This document shows, piece by piece, positions 43,732 through 52,075 of a stretch of DNA of 64,000 nucleotides (the stretch's first letter is position 1; each line of letters starts with the position of its first letter). The position numbers and the translations under genes are program-made. The stretch comes from Streptomyces xantholiticus (lineage in GTDB: Bacteria > Actinomycetota > Actinomycetes > Streptomycetales > Streptomycetaceae), in NCBI RefSeq assembly GCF_014651015.1, contig NZ_BMWB01000001.1, forward strand, positions 1 to 64,000, written 5' to 3'. The notes under the pieces were generated by a model, which saw nothing but the letters and a program-made list of their open reading frames with translations, was not told where the DNA came from and made no database searches.

Positions 43732-45198
43732 TCAGCCCGTCGGGAAGCCGTCCGGTGTCCTGATCCGGTCACGGATCCAGACACCGGCCTCCTTGAGGGA
43801 CGACGTGCCGGTCCAGGGGCCGGCTGCGGCGCAGGTGCCGGTCTTGAAGACGGCGCCGGACCGGTGGTCGTCGGAGAAGTTCCAGTTGACCCAGCTGATC
43901 TTCTTGGCTGCCATCAGGTCGAGGTAGCGCTGGGCCATCGCGAAGTCGTTGGCACCCTCTCCCGCGTAGTCCTGGGTGCCGAACTCCGTGACGAACATGG
44001 GGATCCGATCGGCGGCACGGGCGAGCGCGTTCAGGTTCTCCTCCCGGTGCGAGGCCGCGTAGAAGTGAAAGGTGTACATGACGTTCGGTGCGTCGACGGG
44101 GTTGTTCACGACCTCGCTCTCGTCGCCGCCCTCCGAGAGACCGAGCGACGACCAGGCGCGGGTGCCGACCAGGACGGGGGTGTCGGGGTCCTGCCTGCGG
44201 ATGACCGGGACGAGTTCCTCGGCGTAGCTCTTGATCCGCGACCAGCTCACCCCGTTGGGCTCGTTGGCGATCTCGTAGAGCACGTTGTTCTTGTTCTGAT
44301 GGCGCTGTGCGATCTCGGTGAAGAAGGTCTTCGCGCGCGGGAGGTTGTGGTGCGGGTCGCCGGGGCTGAGCATGTGCCAGTCGACGATCGCGTACAGGCC
44401 GCGGGCGGTTGCCTGCTCGATGATGGCGTGGACCTTGTCCGTGAAGCCGCGCGGGTCGGTCTCGTAGCCGCCTTCCTGGACGTACATCGAGATGCGCAGG
44501 ACGTCGGCCTTCCAGTCGGTGGCGAGCGCGTCGAGGGAGCCGCCGGTGACGCACTGGCTGTACCACTGGAGCCCGTGGGTGCTCATGCCCCGCAACTGGA
44601 CGGGCTTGCCGTACTGGTTGCACAACTTGGTTCCGCAGACCTTGAGCTGTCCGTTGACGCCGACGGGGGTCGAGTCGGTGGTGGGGGCGGTGTCGACGGC
44701 CAGATGGTCGACGTTCGGCCCGCCGTCGGCGGTGGTGGCCGTGGCTCTGACGGTGTTGCTCCCCGCTCTCAAGTCGGTGGTGACGGTTGCCGTCGACCAG
44801 GAGGTCCAGGAGCCGGTGCCCGCAATGGCCCGATCGTCGACTGTCGGCGCGCCGTTGACGGTGATGTCCATCGGCCGGTCGGCGGGAGTGCCGTTGGCGA
44901 AGCGCAGCTTCAGCGTAACGCGGCCGGCCCGGGCGGCGTCGACCGTCCACTGGACGTAACTGCCGACGGAGTTGTCGTAGTTGACGAAGCCGCTGCCGGT
45001 GAAGCCGGCGTGGTTCGCATCGACCCGGCCGCGCGAGACGGTCGCGTCCTCCGCCTCGTAGGTGGCGGCGGCCGGAGTGAACGGGGTGGCCGCGGGGGCG
45101 GCGGGGGCGGTGGGGGCGGTGGTGAGGGCGAGAAGCAGGGCGGCGCCGAGCGCGCCGGCGCTGCCGAAGGGGCGTAGCCAGAACCGTGCCGGTCTCAT
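43732..45198 (-). CDS. Secreted CBM35-GH5 glycoside hydrolase (endoglucanase-like)
   Basis: A 488-residue secreted protein. The signal peptide spans about 1-34 (GSAGALGAALLLALTTAPTA). A CBM35-like module follows at about 46-168 (TYEAEDATVSRGRVDANHAG). The GH5 TIM barrel spans about 180-480, with acid/base Glu313 in IANEPNG and nucleophile Glu405 in FVTEFGTQDY. It resembles bacterial endo-beta-1,4-glucanases and would cleave cellulose or related beta-glucans outside the cell. GGAGT precedes the ATG at 45198. A 13-bp palindrome 70 bp upstream is a likely carbon-source operator. Confidence 0.9.
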   Translation of the reverse strand: MRPARFWLRPFGSAGALGAALLLALTTAPTAPAAPAATPFTPAAATYEAEDATVSRGRVDANHAGFTGSGFVNYDNSVGSYVQWTVDAARAGRVTLKLRFANGTPADRPMDITVNGAPTVDDRAIAGTGSWTSWSTATVTTDLRAGSNTVRATATTADGGPNVDHLAVDTAPTTDSTPVGVNGQLKVCGTKLCNQYGKPVQLRGMSTHGLQWYSQCVTGGSLDALATDWKADVLRISMYVQEGGYETDPRGFTDKVHAIIEQATARGLYAIVDWHMLSPGDPHHNLPRAKTFFTEIAQRHQNKNNVLYEIANEPNGVSWSRIKSYAEELVPVIRRQDPDTPVLVGTRAWSSLGLSEGGDESEVVNNPVDAPNVMYTFHFYAASHREENLNALARAADRIPMFVTEFGTQDYAGEGANDFAMAQRYLDLMAAKKISWVNWNFSDDHRSGAVFKTGTCAAAGPWTGTSSLKEAGVWIRDRIRTPDGFPTG

Positions 45199-45267
45199 GT
45201 GGGGGACTCCGTTGGCTGGGCGGACAAGGCCGGAGGGGGCCGATGAATCGGCCCGGGGAAGATTGAA

Positions 45268-45280
45268 AGGAAACTTTCCT
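45268..45280. promoter_or_regulatory. Palindromic operator candidate for the GH5 gene
   Basis: AGGAAACTTTCCT is a perfect 13-bp palindrome around a central C. It lies 70 bp upstream of the GH5 start, in a conspicuously A/T-rich patch (about 45261-45295) of an otherwise very GC-rich interval. Similar TTTCC/GGAAA palindromes precede actinomycete polysaccharide-hydrolase genes. The regulator is not identified. Confidence 0.55.
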
Positions 45281-45496
45281 AACGGAGGAATAGCAAGGGA
45301 CGCGCACCACGGCAAGGGAAAATGACGCAAGAGAACTCTTCCGGCGCCGGCCGGGTCCCGAGCGGCGCGTCGCACTCGTGGCCGGGCTCCCTCGACCGCG
45401 TTCGCCGATGCCCCCGTCCTTCAGACGGAAAGCGCTTGCTCATTCCGCCTCGGCGGCTCGCCGCCGCGCCCCCGGGAAGTGTCCGGAGGACCAGTG

Positions 45497-45607
45497 GTGA
45501 CCACGGCGGACATCACCGGGGCGTCGGCCGTGACGGTCTGCCGGGCGGGATCGGCGTGCGTCCCCTCCCTGCGGGTCTACGACACCGGCCGAGCCACCCC
45601 CTTGTGA
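45497..45607 (+). CDS. Possible 36-residue peptide or 5' fragment
   Basis: A short frame starting GTG at 45497 after a good GGAGGACC ribosome site: VTTADITGASAVTVCRAGSA and a few more residues to a TGA at 45607. It has two Cys and no recognised relatives. It could be a leader peptide or the truncated start of a lost gene. It lies in the 430-bp interval between the GH5 and phosphoesterase genes. Confidence 0.25.
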   Translation: MTTADITGASAVTVCRAGSACVPSLRVYDTGRATPL

Positions 45608-45628
45608 CGGTCCCCGGCCGTGCGTCGT

Positions 45629-46129
45629 TCAGCGGCGGGGCAGGCGGTGCAGTTCGACCCCCGACAGCTGCCCTCCGGCCACCCGGGCGGTCATATAGGT
45701 GCAGTGGGGCTGTCGCCGGCGGTCGGTCGGCGAGCCGGGATTGAGCAGCCGCAGGCCGGTCGGCGCCGTGGTGTCCCAGGGGATGTGACTGTGTCCGAAC
45801 ACCAGCACATCGAGGCCGGGAAACCGCTCCGCGCACCGGCGTTCACGCCCCTGGGCGGCGCCGGTCTCATGGACGACCCCGATGCGCACGCCGCCGAGCT
45901 CGGCCAGCGCGACCTCCGGCAGCCGGGCCCGCAGCTCGGGCCCGTCGTTGTTGCCGTGGACGGCGAGGAGGCGCGCGGACCACGACTCGAAGAGGTCCAG
46001 GGTCGCGACGTCGATCCAGTCGCCGGCGTGGATCACCACGTCCGCCTCGCGAACGGACTCCATGAGCTTCGCCGGCAGTCGGCGGGCGCGGGCGGGCACA
46101 TGGGTGTCGGAGGTCAGCAGCAGGCGCAT
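45629..46129 (-). CDS. Metallophosphoesterase, YfcE/MJ0936-type
   Basis: A 166-residue calcineurin-like phosphoesterase. All metal motifs are visible in order: LLTSDTHV, IHAGDWID, AVHGNNDG and VFGHSHIPW. Members hydrolyse phosphodiesters with Mn or Ni. The ATG at 46129 (MRLLLTSDTHV) is preferred to a start 141 bp upstream. The 291 bp upstream (46130-46420) show no gene or clear structure. Confidence 0.9.
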   Translation of the reverse strand: MRLLLTSDTHVPARARRLPAKLMESVREADVVIHAGDWIDVATLDLFESWSARLLAVHGNNDGPELRARLPEVALAELGGVRIGVVHETGAAQGRERRCAERFPGLDVLVFGHSHIPWDTTAPTGLRLLNPGSPTDRRRQPHCTYMTARVAGGQLSGVELHRLPRR

Positions 46130-46420
46130 GTCACCACGATGCGCCGTGCGGCGGCCCCGCGCAGCCCCGTCCACGGCAGTCCCGGGGGGCGCGTTACCGA
46201 GCCGTACGAAGTCGTATGCATACCCGGCCGTGGACCGGGCAGCTGAAGCCTGAGCGCTCGCCCGGCCCATCCCCCCCGGCCGTCGGTGAGGCGTCGCGGC
46301 CCCGCCCTCGTCCCCCCGGAGGCGGGGCCGCTCTCCGTGTCGTGCCGCCCGGGTCCGCAGGTGTGCCGTGCCGCCAGGCCCCGGTGGTCGCCCTCCATGG
46401 GTACCGCCGCGCGGCCCGCG

Positions 46421-46888
46421 TCAGGGGGGCGCGTCCTCGGGCAGCATCGGGTGGTCCGGGTGCCCAGGCGTCCTGCGTGCCGCCCTCATCTCCGCCTCGT
46501 AGAGATGGCCCACCCCGTCGGCCAGTTCCTGCCTGATCTCCTCCTCGACCAGGGCGAAGGGCCGGTAGTACGTCGCGTCGTACTCCTCGACGATCTGGAA
46601 GGTCCAGTGCCCGGGGATCACGTTCCGGCCCACGATGTCCCGCTCGACCCGCTCCGCCTGAGCACTGTGACCGGCCTGGCGCAGCAGCCGCACGGCCTCG
46701 TCGAGCTGCAGGTCCGCCGTACCCGTCAGCTGGTGGAAGGAGTACAGGTGGCCGCGGGCCCGCTCCGTCGTCTCCAGCGCCTTCGACAGGGCGCCCAGGG
46801 CGGCGACCGCGGCGTCGCTCATGCCTTCGGGGCGCCGGGGGACGGGGGGCGGCTCATGCCTCGTTCGTCTGTCCTGATCACCACTCAC
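46421..46888 (-). CDS. Hypothetical helical protein
   Basis: A 155-residue protein, not recognised. It is mostly helical: ALGALSKALETTERARGHLY, DEAVRLLRQAGHSAQAERVE, then a conserved-looking GRNVIPGHWTFQIVEEYDAT and EEEIRQELADGVGHLYEAEM. No membrane segment or Cys is seen. The GTG at 46888 is used here; ATG 46822 (MSDAAVAALGAL) is an equally good start. It diverges from the gene at 47114 across 225 bp. Confidence 0.7.
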   Translation of the reverse strand: MSGDQDRRTRHEPPPVPRRPEGMSDAAVAALGALSKALETTERARGHLYSFHQLTGTADLQLDEAVRLLRQAGHSAQAERVERDIVGRNVIPGHWTFQIVEEYDATYYRPFALVEEEIRQELADGVGHLYEAEMRAARRTPGHPDHPMLPEDAPP

Positions 46889-47113
46889 TCATCGCATGTC
46901 CCCGTGCAGCCGTCGTACATGCGCCGCCCTTCGAGTGATCGGGGCGCCCTCCCGGGCACCCCGTCGCCGCACGGGAAACGGCTGATTGGTGGCGTTCCGG
47001 TGGAATCGGTGCCCACAGCGGGTACCCGCCAGGGACCCGCCGCCGCCGACGGCCCCGTCACGGCCCTCCGCAAGCGGCCCGACAAGACAGCCCCCCGAGG
47101 GCCAGAAGGACAG

Positions 47114-47482
47114 GTGAACGCAGTGACCGCACCTCCTCAACCACAGCGGGACGAAGGGCGGCCCGTGGGGGTACGGGCATACGCCGAGGCCGAGGCGGTG
47201 GAGCGGGAGCTGCCCGCCCTGCTCTCCGACCGCGGGCATCCACCCCAGTTCCGCGCCGGGGTCACGGCGGGATACAGCTGGGCCCTGGGGCGCGAGGCCC
47301 GCTCACCCGTCACCGGAACCGGCGCCGACGGAGTGCCCGACATGGAGTTGCTGACCGCGGAGATCGACGCCGCGGTGGTACGGGAGGACGAAGCCGCGGG
47401 CGATCCCCTCACGCGGGACTACGTCCGCGGCGTGCACTCGGCGCTGGCCTGGATCTGCGGCTACAGCAACCGGCGTGTGTAG
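47114..47482 (+). CDS. Hypothetical protein
   Basis: A 122-residue soluble protein, not recognised. Features include VGVRAYAEAEAVERELPALL, an FRAGVTAGYSWALGREARSP stretch and the C-terminal VRGVHSALAWICGYSNRRV. The GTG at 47114 has AGAAGGA just upstream; a second in-frame GTG at 47123 is possible. It is convergent with the next small gene over 62 bp. Confidence 0.65.
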   Translation: MNAVTAPPQPQRDEGRPVGVRAYAEAEAVERELPALLSDRGHPPQFRAGVTAGYSWALGREARSPVTGTGADGVPDMELLTAEIDAAVVREDEAAGDPLTRDYVRGVHSALAWICGYSNRRV

Positions 47483-47544
47483 CGGGCGTGCGAAGTGGCC
47501 CTCAGGGGCAGGCGTACAGCCCGTCCCTCAGGACGGCGTCCTGC

Positions 47545-47775
47545 TCATACCTTCTCCGTCCGGGCGGTCACCGGCAGCTGATGCGCCTGGTGGCCACCGC
47601 TCGCCAGCATCCTGACCTCGCCGCGGTCGCTGATCTCGGCGCGTACTATCCCGGTCTCGTCCTCGTAGATCGGGCTGCCGCCCGCTCCCGACTGATCGGT
47701 GCGCCGGACCACTACCACGTCGTCCACGGCCGACGCCTGAAAAATGAGCTCGTAGCTCTCCGGATATTGCTCCAT
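47545..47775 (-). CDS. Small protein, DUF6296-like
   Basis: A 76-residue protein: ESYELIFQASAVDDVVVVRR, YEDETGIVRAEISDRGEVRM, LASGGHQAH. The beta-rich pattern with DETGIVRAEISD is shared by a small Streptomyces-type family I recall as DUF6296; that name is from memory and not checked. GGGAGG precedes the ATG at 47775. The function is unknown. Confidence 0.65.
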   Translation of the reverse strand: MEQYPESYELIFQASAVDDVVVVRRTDQSGAGGSPIYEDETGIVRAEISDRGEVRMLASGGHQAHQLPVTARTEKV

Positions 47776-47980
47776 GACCGCCTCCCGGGCGCTGTGCCCG
47801 ACCGGGAAATGCTGGTGCCGGCCGTGCGGCGCCCTCCTTCCATCGTCACTCCGCTCCGGGCTCGGCGCCTGTCCTGCCCGCCGGTGGCTCTCCCTGCGGA
47901 CCGTTCCCGGGCGTCTGCCGGGTCCGCCGGCGCCGATACGCGTTTGGGCGGTCACTCCCGGCCATGGAAGGGTGACCCGG

Positions 47981-48937
47981 GTGACGACGAATGCGGACAC
48001 GGGTGGGGAGCGGCTGCTCTACGGGTGCATGGGCCTGGGCGGGAGCTGGGACACGACGCCCCACGGCGCGGCGGACGTCGCCGCCGCCGAGCAGGCGATC
48101 GAGGCGGCACTCGACAGCGGGATCACGGCCTTCGACCATGCCGACATCTACCGGCACGGGAAGTCCGAGGCGGTGTTCGGTGAGGTCCTCGCCCGCGCGC
48201 CCGGGCTGCGGGAACGCATCGTCCTGCAGACGAAATGCGGCATCCGGCTCGCCGACGGCGACGTGCCGGGCATGTACGACCTGCGGGGCACGAGTATCGT
48301 CCGGCGCGTCGAGGAGAGCCTGGGCCGTCTGCGCACCGACGTGCTCGACGTGCTGCTGCTGCACCGGCCGGACCCGTTGGCCGACCCGCAGGACATCGCC
48401 GACGCCCTGACGTCACTGCACCGGCAGGGGCTGGTCCGCCGCTTCGGGGTCTCCAACATGAGCGCGGCGCAGATCTCGCTCCTGCAGGACTGCGTCGGCC
48501 TCCCCCTTGTCGCCAACCAGCTCGAGATGAGCCTTCACCGGAGGGACTGGCTCGAGGCCGGGGTGCTGGTCAACACCGCCGAGGCCGCGTCGAACGGCTT
48601 CCCGCTCGGGACCCTGGAGCACTGCCGGGCGGAGGGTGTCCGCCTGCAGGCGTGGGGCGCCCTCGCGCAGGGACGCTACACGGGCCGGGAGGAGACACCG
48701 GCGGAGCGGGCGACGGCGCGGCTCGTCGCCTCGCTCGCAGAGGCGAAGGGCACCACGCCGGAGACGGTCCTGCTGTGGTGGCTGCAGCGTCATCCGGCCC
48801 GGATCACGCCGGTCGTCGGCAGCGCGCGGCCCGAACGCATTCGTGCCTGCGGCGACGCCGCCCGGCGCGAACCCGAGCTCACCCACGAGGAGTGGTACCG
48901 GCTCTGGATCACCGCCCGCGGCGCCGCGCTTCCGTAG
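47981..48937 (+). CDS. Aldo/keto reductase
   Basis: A 318-residue AKR. The catalytic tetrad is readable: Asp and Tyr in FDHADIYRHGKSEAVFG, Lys in LQTKCGIR and His in LLLHRPDP. FGVSNMSAAQISLLQ and the C-terminal TPVVGSARPERI bind NADPH. The closest type is the YdhF/ McbA-like oxidoreductase group. The GTG at 47981 follows an AAGGG ribosome site. The 205 bp shared with the divergent small gene at 47775 contain its promoter. A strong hairpin ends the unit. Confidence 0.9.
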   Translation: MTTNADTGGERLLYGCMGLGGSWDTTPHGAADVAAAEQAIEAALDSGITAFDHADIYRHGKSEAVFGEVLARAPGLRERIVLQTKCGIRLADGDVPGMYDLRGTSIVRRVEESLGRLRTDVLDVLLLHRPDPLADPQDIADALTSLHRQGLVRRFGVSNMSAAQISLLQDCVGLPLVANQLEMSLHRRDWLEAGVLVNTAEAASNGFPLGTLEHCRAEGVRLQAWGALAQGRYTGREETPAERATARLVASLAEAKGTTPETVLLWWLQRHPARITPVVGSARPERIRACGDAARREPELTHEEWYRLWITARGAALP

Positions 48938-49007
48938 ATCTTTCACTGGATCAGGCCGGATCGGTGAGCGCGCCCGCGCGCCCCGTCCGGTGCACTGCCG
49001 ACGGCAA

Positions 49008-49047
49008 GGCCGGGCCGGGCGCAGCATCCGCTGAGCCCGGCCCGGCC
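49008..49047. terminator. Bidirectional terminator hairpin
   Basis: GGCCGGGCCGGGC (49008-49020) and GCCCGGCCCGGCC (49035-49047) form a perfect 13-bp stem with a 14-nt loop, between the convergent reductase and CsbD-like genes. Confidence 0.8.
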
Positions 49048-49056
49048 GACTCGCCG

Positions 49057-49227
49057 TCAGTGACGGAAGACGTCCTTCGCCTTCTCCTTCGCCTGTCGGG
49101 CATCTCCCTTGGCCTGTTCGGCGCGGCCCTCGGCCTCGAGCCTTTCGTTGCCCACGGTGCGCCCCGCCGCCTCCTTGACCTTGCCCTTGGCCTGTTCCAT
49201 CTTCGCGCGGGATTTCTTCTTGGCCAC
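49057..49227 (-). CDS. CsbD-like stress protein
   Basis: A 56-residue, highly charged Lys/Glu/Ala-rich protein (AKMEQAKGKVKEAAGRTVGN, ERLEAEGRAEQAKGDARQAK) typical of the CsbD family, which is induced by general stress. I chose the GTG at 49227 (VAKKKSRAKMEQ) because relatives begin there; an in-frame ATG at 49242 adds five residues. Confidence 0.85.
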   Translation of the reverse strand: MAKKKSRAKMEQAKGKVKEAAGRTVGNERLEAEGRAEQAKGDARQAKEKAKDVFRH

Positions 49228-49242
49228 GGAATTCACATCCAA

Positions 49243-49660
49243 GCTGGATTCGATGTCTCTCGGCTGGTTCTCGTGTTTCCGTTGAGCCCTGGATCAAACC
49301 CGCCCTCGACAATCCGGAATCGACCTGCCACACATAACGTGATTCTCCGTGACGCTGGGGAATGGCGCAGGAGGCGCATGGGCGAACCCGCTTTGCCGAG
49401 CGGCAAGGGAAATCGATGAACGACGGTTGGCCGAGGCGGGAGTCGCTCCGGGTTTGTTCGATCTGCTGATCCGCGCCCTGCTGCCGCTTCTGCCGCCTCC
49501 CACGGCGGCTTGACCTGGTACGTCGGCGGCTGAGGCGCCGAGGCGAACGACTCGAGCGGTCACCGGGGCGGCCACGGCAGACGTGGGTGGCCGTCACTGT
49601 TCCGAAATCGAGAAAGGCCTGTCGGTAGCGCGTCCGGTCTCCCGGTGTGACGCTGGAAAA
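49243..49660. other. Divergent intergenic region, no gene seen
   Basis: 418 bp between the CsbD-like start and the gene at 49661. I found no coding remnant. AT content is somewhat raised near 49290-49350, where the csbD promoter would be expected, but no clear sigma-B-type -35/-10 pair was located. Confidence 0.45.
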
Positions 49661-49960
49661 ATGAGCTGGGCGTCTTGGACAACTCGCGATGTGTACACAG
49701 GGCGTGGCGGCGCTCTCACGGTGGAGGCCGGCGTCATGACGGGCAATCTCACCGTCCATACGACATGGGCCGATGGCACTGCCCAGGTCGCCCTGCAGTA
49801 CACGGGCGCGACCGATTGGTTCACGATGGCGGGCAGCCCCACTCCATGCCCTTCGGAAGAAGAAAGCCGGGAACTGCATGACGCCGTCGTGCAGGCCGTC
49901 CGCGACGGGGCGGGGGCGGTGGTCCCGTCCTGGGCACCCCGGGAGGGGACGGGCCACTGA
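49661..49960 (+). CDS. Hypothetical protein
   Basis: A 99-residue protein, not recognised. Its beta-rich middle (GGALTVEAGVMTGNLTVHTT, TAQVALQYTGATDWFTMAGS) and C-terminal helix (EEESRELHDAVVQAVRDGAG) suggest a small alpha/beta fold. ATG at 49661 follows GGAAAA. It starts a group of small stress-type genes. Confidence 0.65.
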   Translation: MSWASWTTRDVYTGRGGALTVEAGVMTGNLTVHTTWADGTAQVALQYTGATDWFTMAGSPTPCPSEEESRELHDAVVQAVRDGAGAVVPSWAPREGTGH

Positions 49961-50090
49961 GGGGCCGCGTCCGGTTGTCGTCGGCATCTCCCGCCCCCCG
50001 GTGGGCACACTTTCCCGGCCGGGCTTCCTTGTACGGCTCCTCCGGCAGGGATCGGCTCGCCGCGTCCTTTCGACGATCAGGAGATTCACG

Positions 50091-50453
50091 TTGCACGGCA
50101 TGTGGGCCTATTCACCCGACAGCGGCTACGACCCTGCGCTGGACCTGACCGGTTTCACGGTGGAAGCACCCGACGGGGTGCTGGGACATGTCGACCGGCA
50201 GTCCCACAGGGCGGGACGGCAGCACCTGGTGGCCGATACCGGGGCATGGGTCTTCGGCCGCAGCGTGCTGATCCCGGCGGGTTTCGTGCGGCGGATCGAC
50301 GTCGCCGCGCGGACCGTCACCGTGGCCGCCACCAAGGGCCAGATCAAGAACGCCCCCCGGTTCAACATGGACAGCGAGACGACGGACAGCCGCTATCTGG
50401 ACGCTGTCGCCCACTACTACGCGGGGCTCGACGTCTCGGATCCACCCCTGTGA
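50091..50453 (+). CDS. PRC-barrel domain protein
   Basis: A 120-residue protein. DLTGFTVEAPDGVLGHVDRQ near the N-terminus and VLIPAGFVRRIDVAARTVTV form a PRC-barrel, a small beta domain found in ribosome-maturation and photosynthetic proteins. KGQIKNAPRF is a typical follow-on. The start is uncertain: the TTG at 50091 sits at perfect spacing from AGGAGA, while the ATG at 50100 (MWAYSPDSG) is 16 bases away. Confidence 0.78.
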   Translation: MHGMWAYSPDSGYDPALDLTGFTVEAPDGVLGHVDRQSHRAGRQHLVADTGAWVFGRSVLIPAGFVRRIDVAARTVTVAATKGQIKNAPRFNMDSETTDSRYLDAVAHYYAGLDVSDPPL

Positions 50454-50816
50454 CCGGTCTTCCCCACGCGCCGAGCCGCCCGTCCTGTGCCCTCGGCGAC
50501 GGTTCGACGGGCGCGGCCCACCGCGGCCGTACGGGGGGCTGTCCCGAGCCGGTAGGCGCCTTTGCCGTCGGTGGCCGGGCGCTCGGAACGGGGCTCGGGG
50601 TCGGCCCCTCGCGGCCGGTGCCGGCCGTCTCCGACGAGCTGACGAAGTCCTTCGGTGCGGCACCACGCGCGGCCTCGGCGCGGATGAGGGCGTTCAGGAC
50701 GGCACACGGATGCCGGACCACGCGCCGGGGGCCACATGCTCAGCCGTCAGCCACGGCGGCGGCCGGGGCACAGGGCACTGCCCGGAACGTCTCGCCGCCC
50801 GGCCCGGCGGCCGGCG
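50454..50816. other. Convergent intergenic region, no gene seen
   Basis: 363 bp between the PRC-barrel stop and the WhiB-like stop. Open frames here show no recognisable motif and no ribosome site. I see nothing definite. Confidence 0.4.
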
Positions 50817-51062
50817 TCAGCGGCTCCGGCGGGCGGCACGCCGCTTGAGCTTGCGCCGCTCGGTCTCGCTCGTGCCGCCCCAGACGCCGAGGTCCTGTCC
50901 GGTTTCCATGGCCCAGCGCAGACACGGCTCGCGTACCGTACAGCGGTCGCAGACGGCTTTGGCCTCCGCCTCCTGCAGCAGGGCCGGTCCGGAGGTGCCG
51001 ATGGGGAAGAAGAGGTCGGGGTCCTCGTCGCGGCATGCCGCTTCGTCACGCCAGTCGTCCAT
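50817..51062 (-). CDS. WhiB-family iron-sulfur transcriptional regulator (WblE/WhiB1-like)
   Basis: An 81-residue Wbl protein. Four cluster-ligating cysteines are present: one in EAACRDEDPDLFFPIG, CxxC in AVCDRCTV and one in REPCLRWA. The GVWGG turn and a basic RRKLKRRAARR tail follow, all family hallmarks. The short length and FFPIGTSGPALLQ resemble the WhiB1/WblE group, which is essential or nearly so in many actinomycetes and binds a 4Fe-4S cluster sensitive to NO. This may be a paralogue. The ATG at 51062 (MDDWRDEAAC) has GAGG upstream. Confidence 0.9.
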   Translation of the reverse strand: MDDWRDEAACRDEDPDLFFPIGTSGPALLQEAEAKAVCDRCTVREPCLRWAMETGQDLGVWGGTSETERRKLKRRAARRSR

Positions 51063-51307
51063 GTCTGCCTCGCAATCGTGAGTGGCGCCGGGTGTCGGCG
51101 GTTGATGTGCACGTCCTGTTCGGGTGGCCGCCACACGGGCGTTGAAACGGGGCGGTCGGCAGGTTCCCCGAGCGGGGCGTCACGACAGGTGCGGCCGTTC
51201 GGGTCCCGTGCCCGGAACGCGCGACGTCGTCCGCGCGTTGGCTGGGTGAGCGCCGTGCGGCGCGCAGAACGACCCGAGCGACATGAACAGAAGCCGAGGT
51301 GGCACCA

Positions 51308-51853
51308 GTGGCAATGTGGGACCGGATCAAGGACCAGGCCAAGAGTCTGCAGCAGGCCCAGGGCACCCGGAGCACGGGCGGTCACGGGCCCGGCTCGCAC
51401 TCCGCCGGCGGCTCGCGTGCCCAGCTGGTGAACACGTTGAAGTCGCAACTCACTTCTTTGAAGGCGGAGTTGAAGAGCGGTGCCTTCAGGGACGCGAGCA
51501 TGGCCATGTGCGCGCTGGTGGCGGCAGCCGACGGGCATGTGGACGCGGCGGAGCGGCAGCACGTGGAGTCGCTGATCCTCACCAACGACGTCCTGCAGAA
51601 CTTCCCCGCGGACCAGTTGCGCCAGCGGTTCAACAAGCATGCCGACCAGCTCTCGGCCAACTTCCTGCTGGGCAAGGCGGGAGTGATGCAGGAGATCGCC
51701 AAGGCCGCGAAGAAGCCGACGGAGGCGAGGGCCGTCGTCCAGACCGGCATCGTCATCGCCGGTGCGGACGGCTATGTCGAGCCGGCGGAGCTGGAGGTCA
51801 TCCGGGAGGCCTGCGCCGCGCTGGGCCTGTCCCCCACGGAGTTCGGCATCTGA
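51308..51853 (+). CDS. TerB-family tellurite-resistance-type protein
   Basis: A 181-residue protein. The TerB domain occupies about 50-180: AMCALVAAADGHVDAAERQH, then GKAGVMQEIAKAAKKPTEAR and VIAGADGYVEPAELEVI. The two ADGxV/Exx acidic loops are metal-binding in the family. The N-terminus (WDRIKDQAKSLQQAQGTRST) is Gly/Ser-rich. The GTG at 51308 follows GAGGTGG. It diverges from the WhiB-like gene. No other ter genes are nearby. Confidence 0.88.
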   Translation: MAMWDRIKDQAKSLQQAQGTRSTGGHGPGSHSAGGSRAQLVNTLKSQLTSLKAELKSGAFRDASMAMCALVAAADGHVDAAERQHVESLILTNDVLQNFPADQLRQRFNKHADQLSANFLLGKAGVMQEIAKAAKKPTEARAVVQTGIVIAGADGYVEPAELEVIREACAALGLSPTEFGI

Positions 51854-51867
51854 CAGCACGCCGCTGT

Positions 51868-51911
51868 CGCCGGTGCCCGCGGTCTCGTCAGGAGTCCCGC
51901 GAGCACCGGCG
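51868..51911. terminator. Bidirectional terminator-like hairpin
   Basis: CGCCGGTGC-C-CGCGG (51868-51882) pairs with CCGCG-A-GCACCGGCG (51897-51911), with a single C/A mismatch and a 14-nt loop. It lies between the convergent terB-like and hydroxyacid-dehydrogenase genes. Confidence 0.7.
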
Positions 51912-52075
51912 CGCATCGACGCCATGGGCGGTCAGCGACGGGGCGGAGTTCCTTGCGCGGCAACGCGCTTCACGGTGCCAGACGCTGTGCGCAGCCCGTC
52001 GGCGGCTCCCAGTGGTCGCGGGTGTATCCGTGGTGCGGCCCGCGACGCGGTCGTCGCCGGGCAGTCGCAGAGCGC

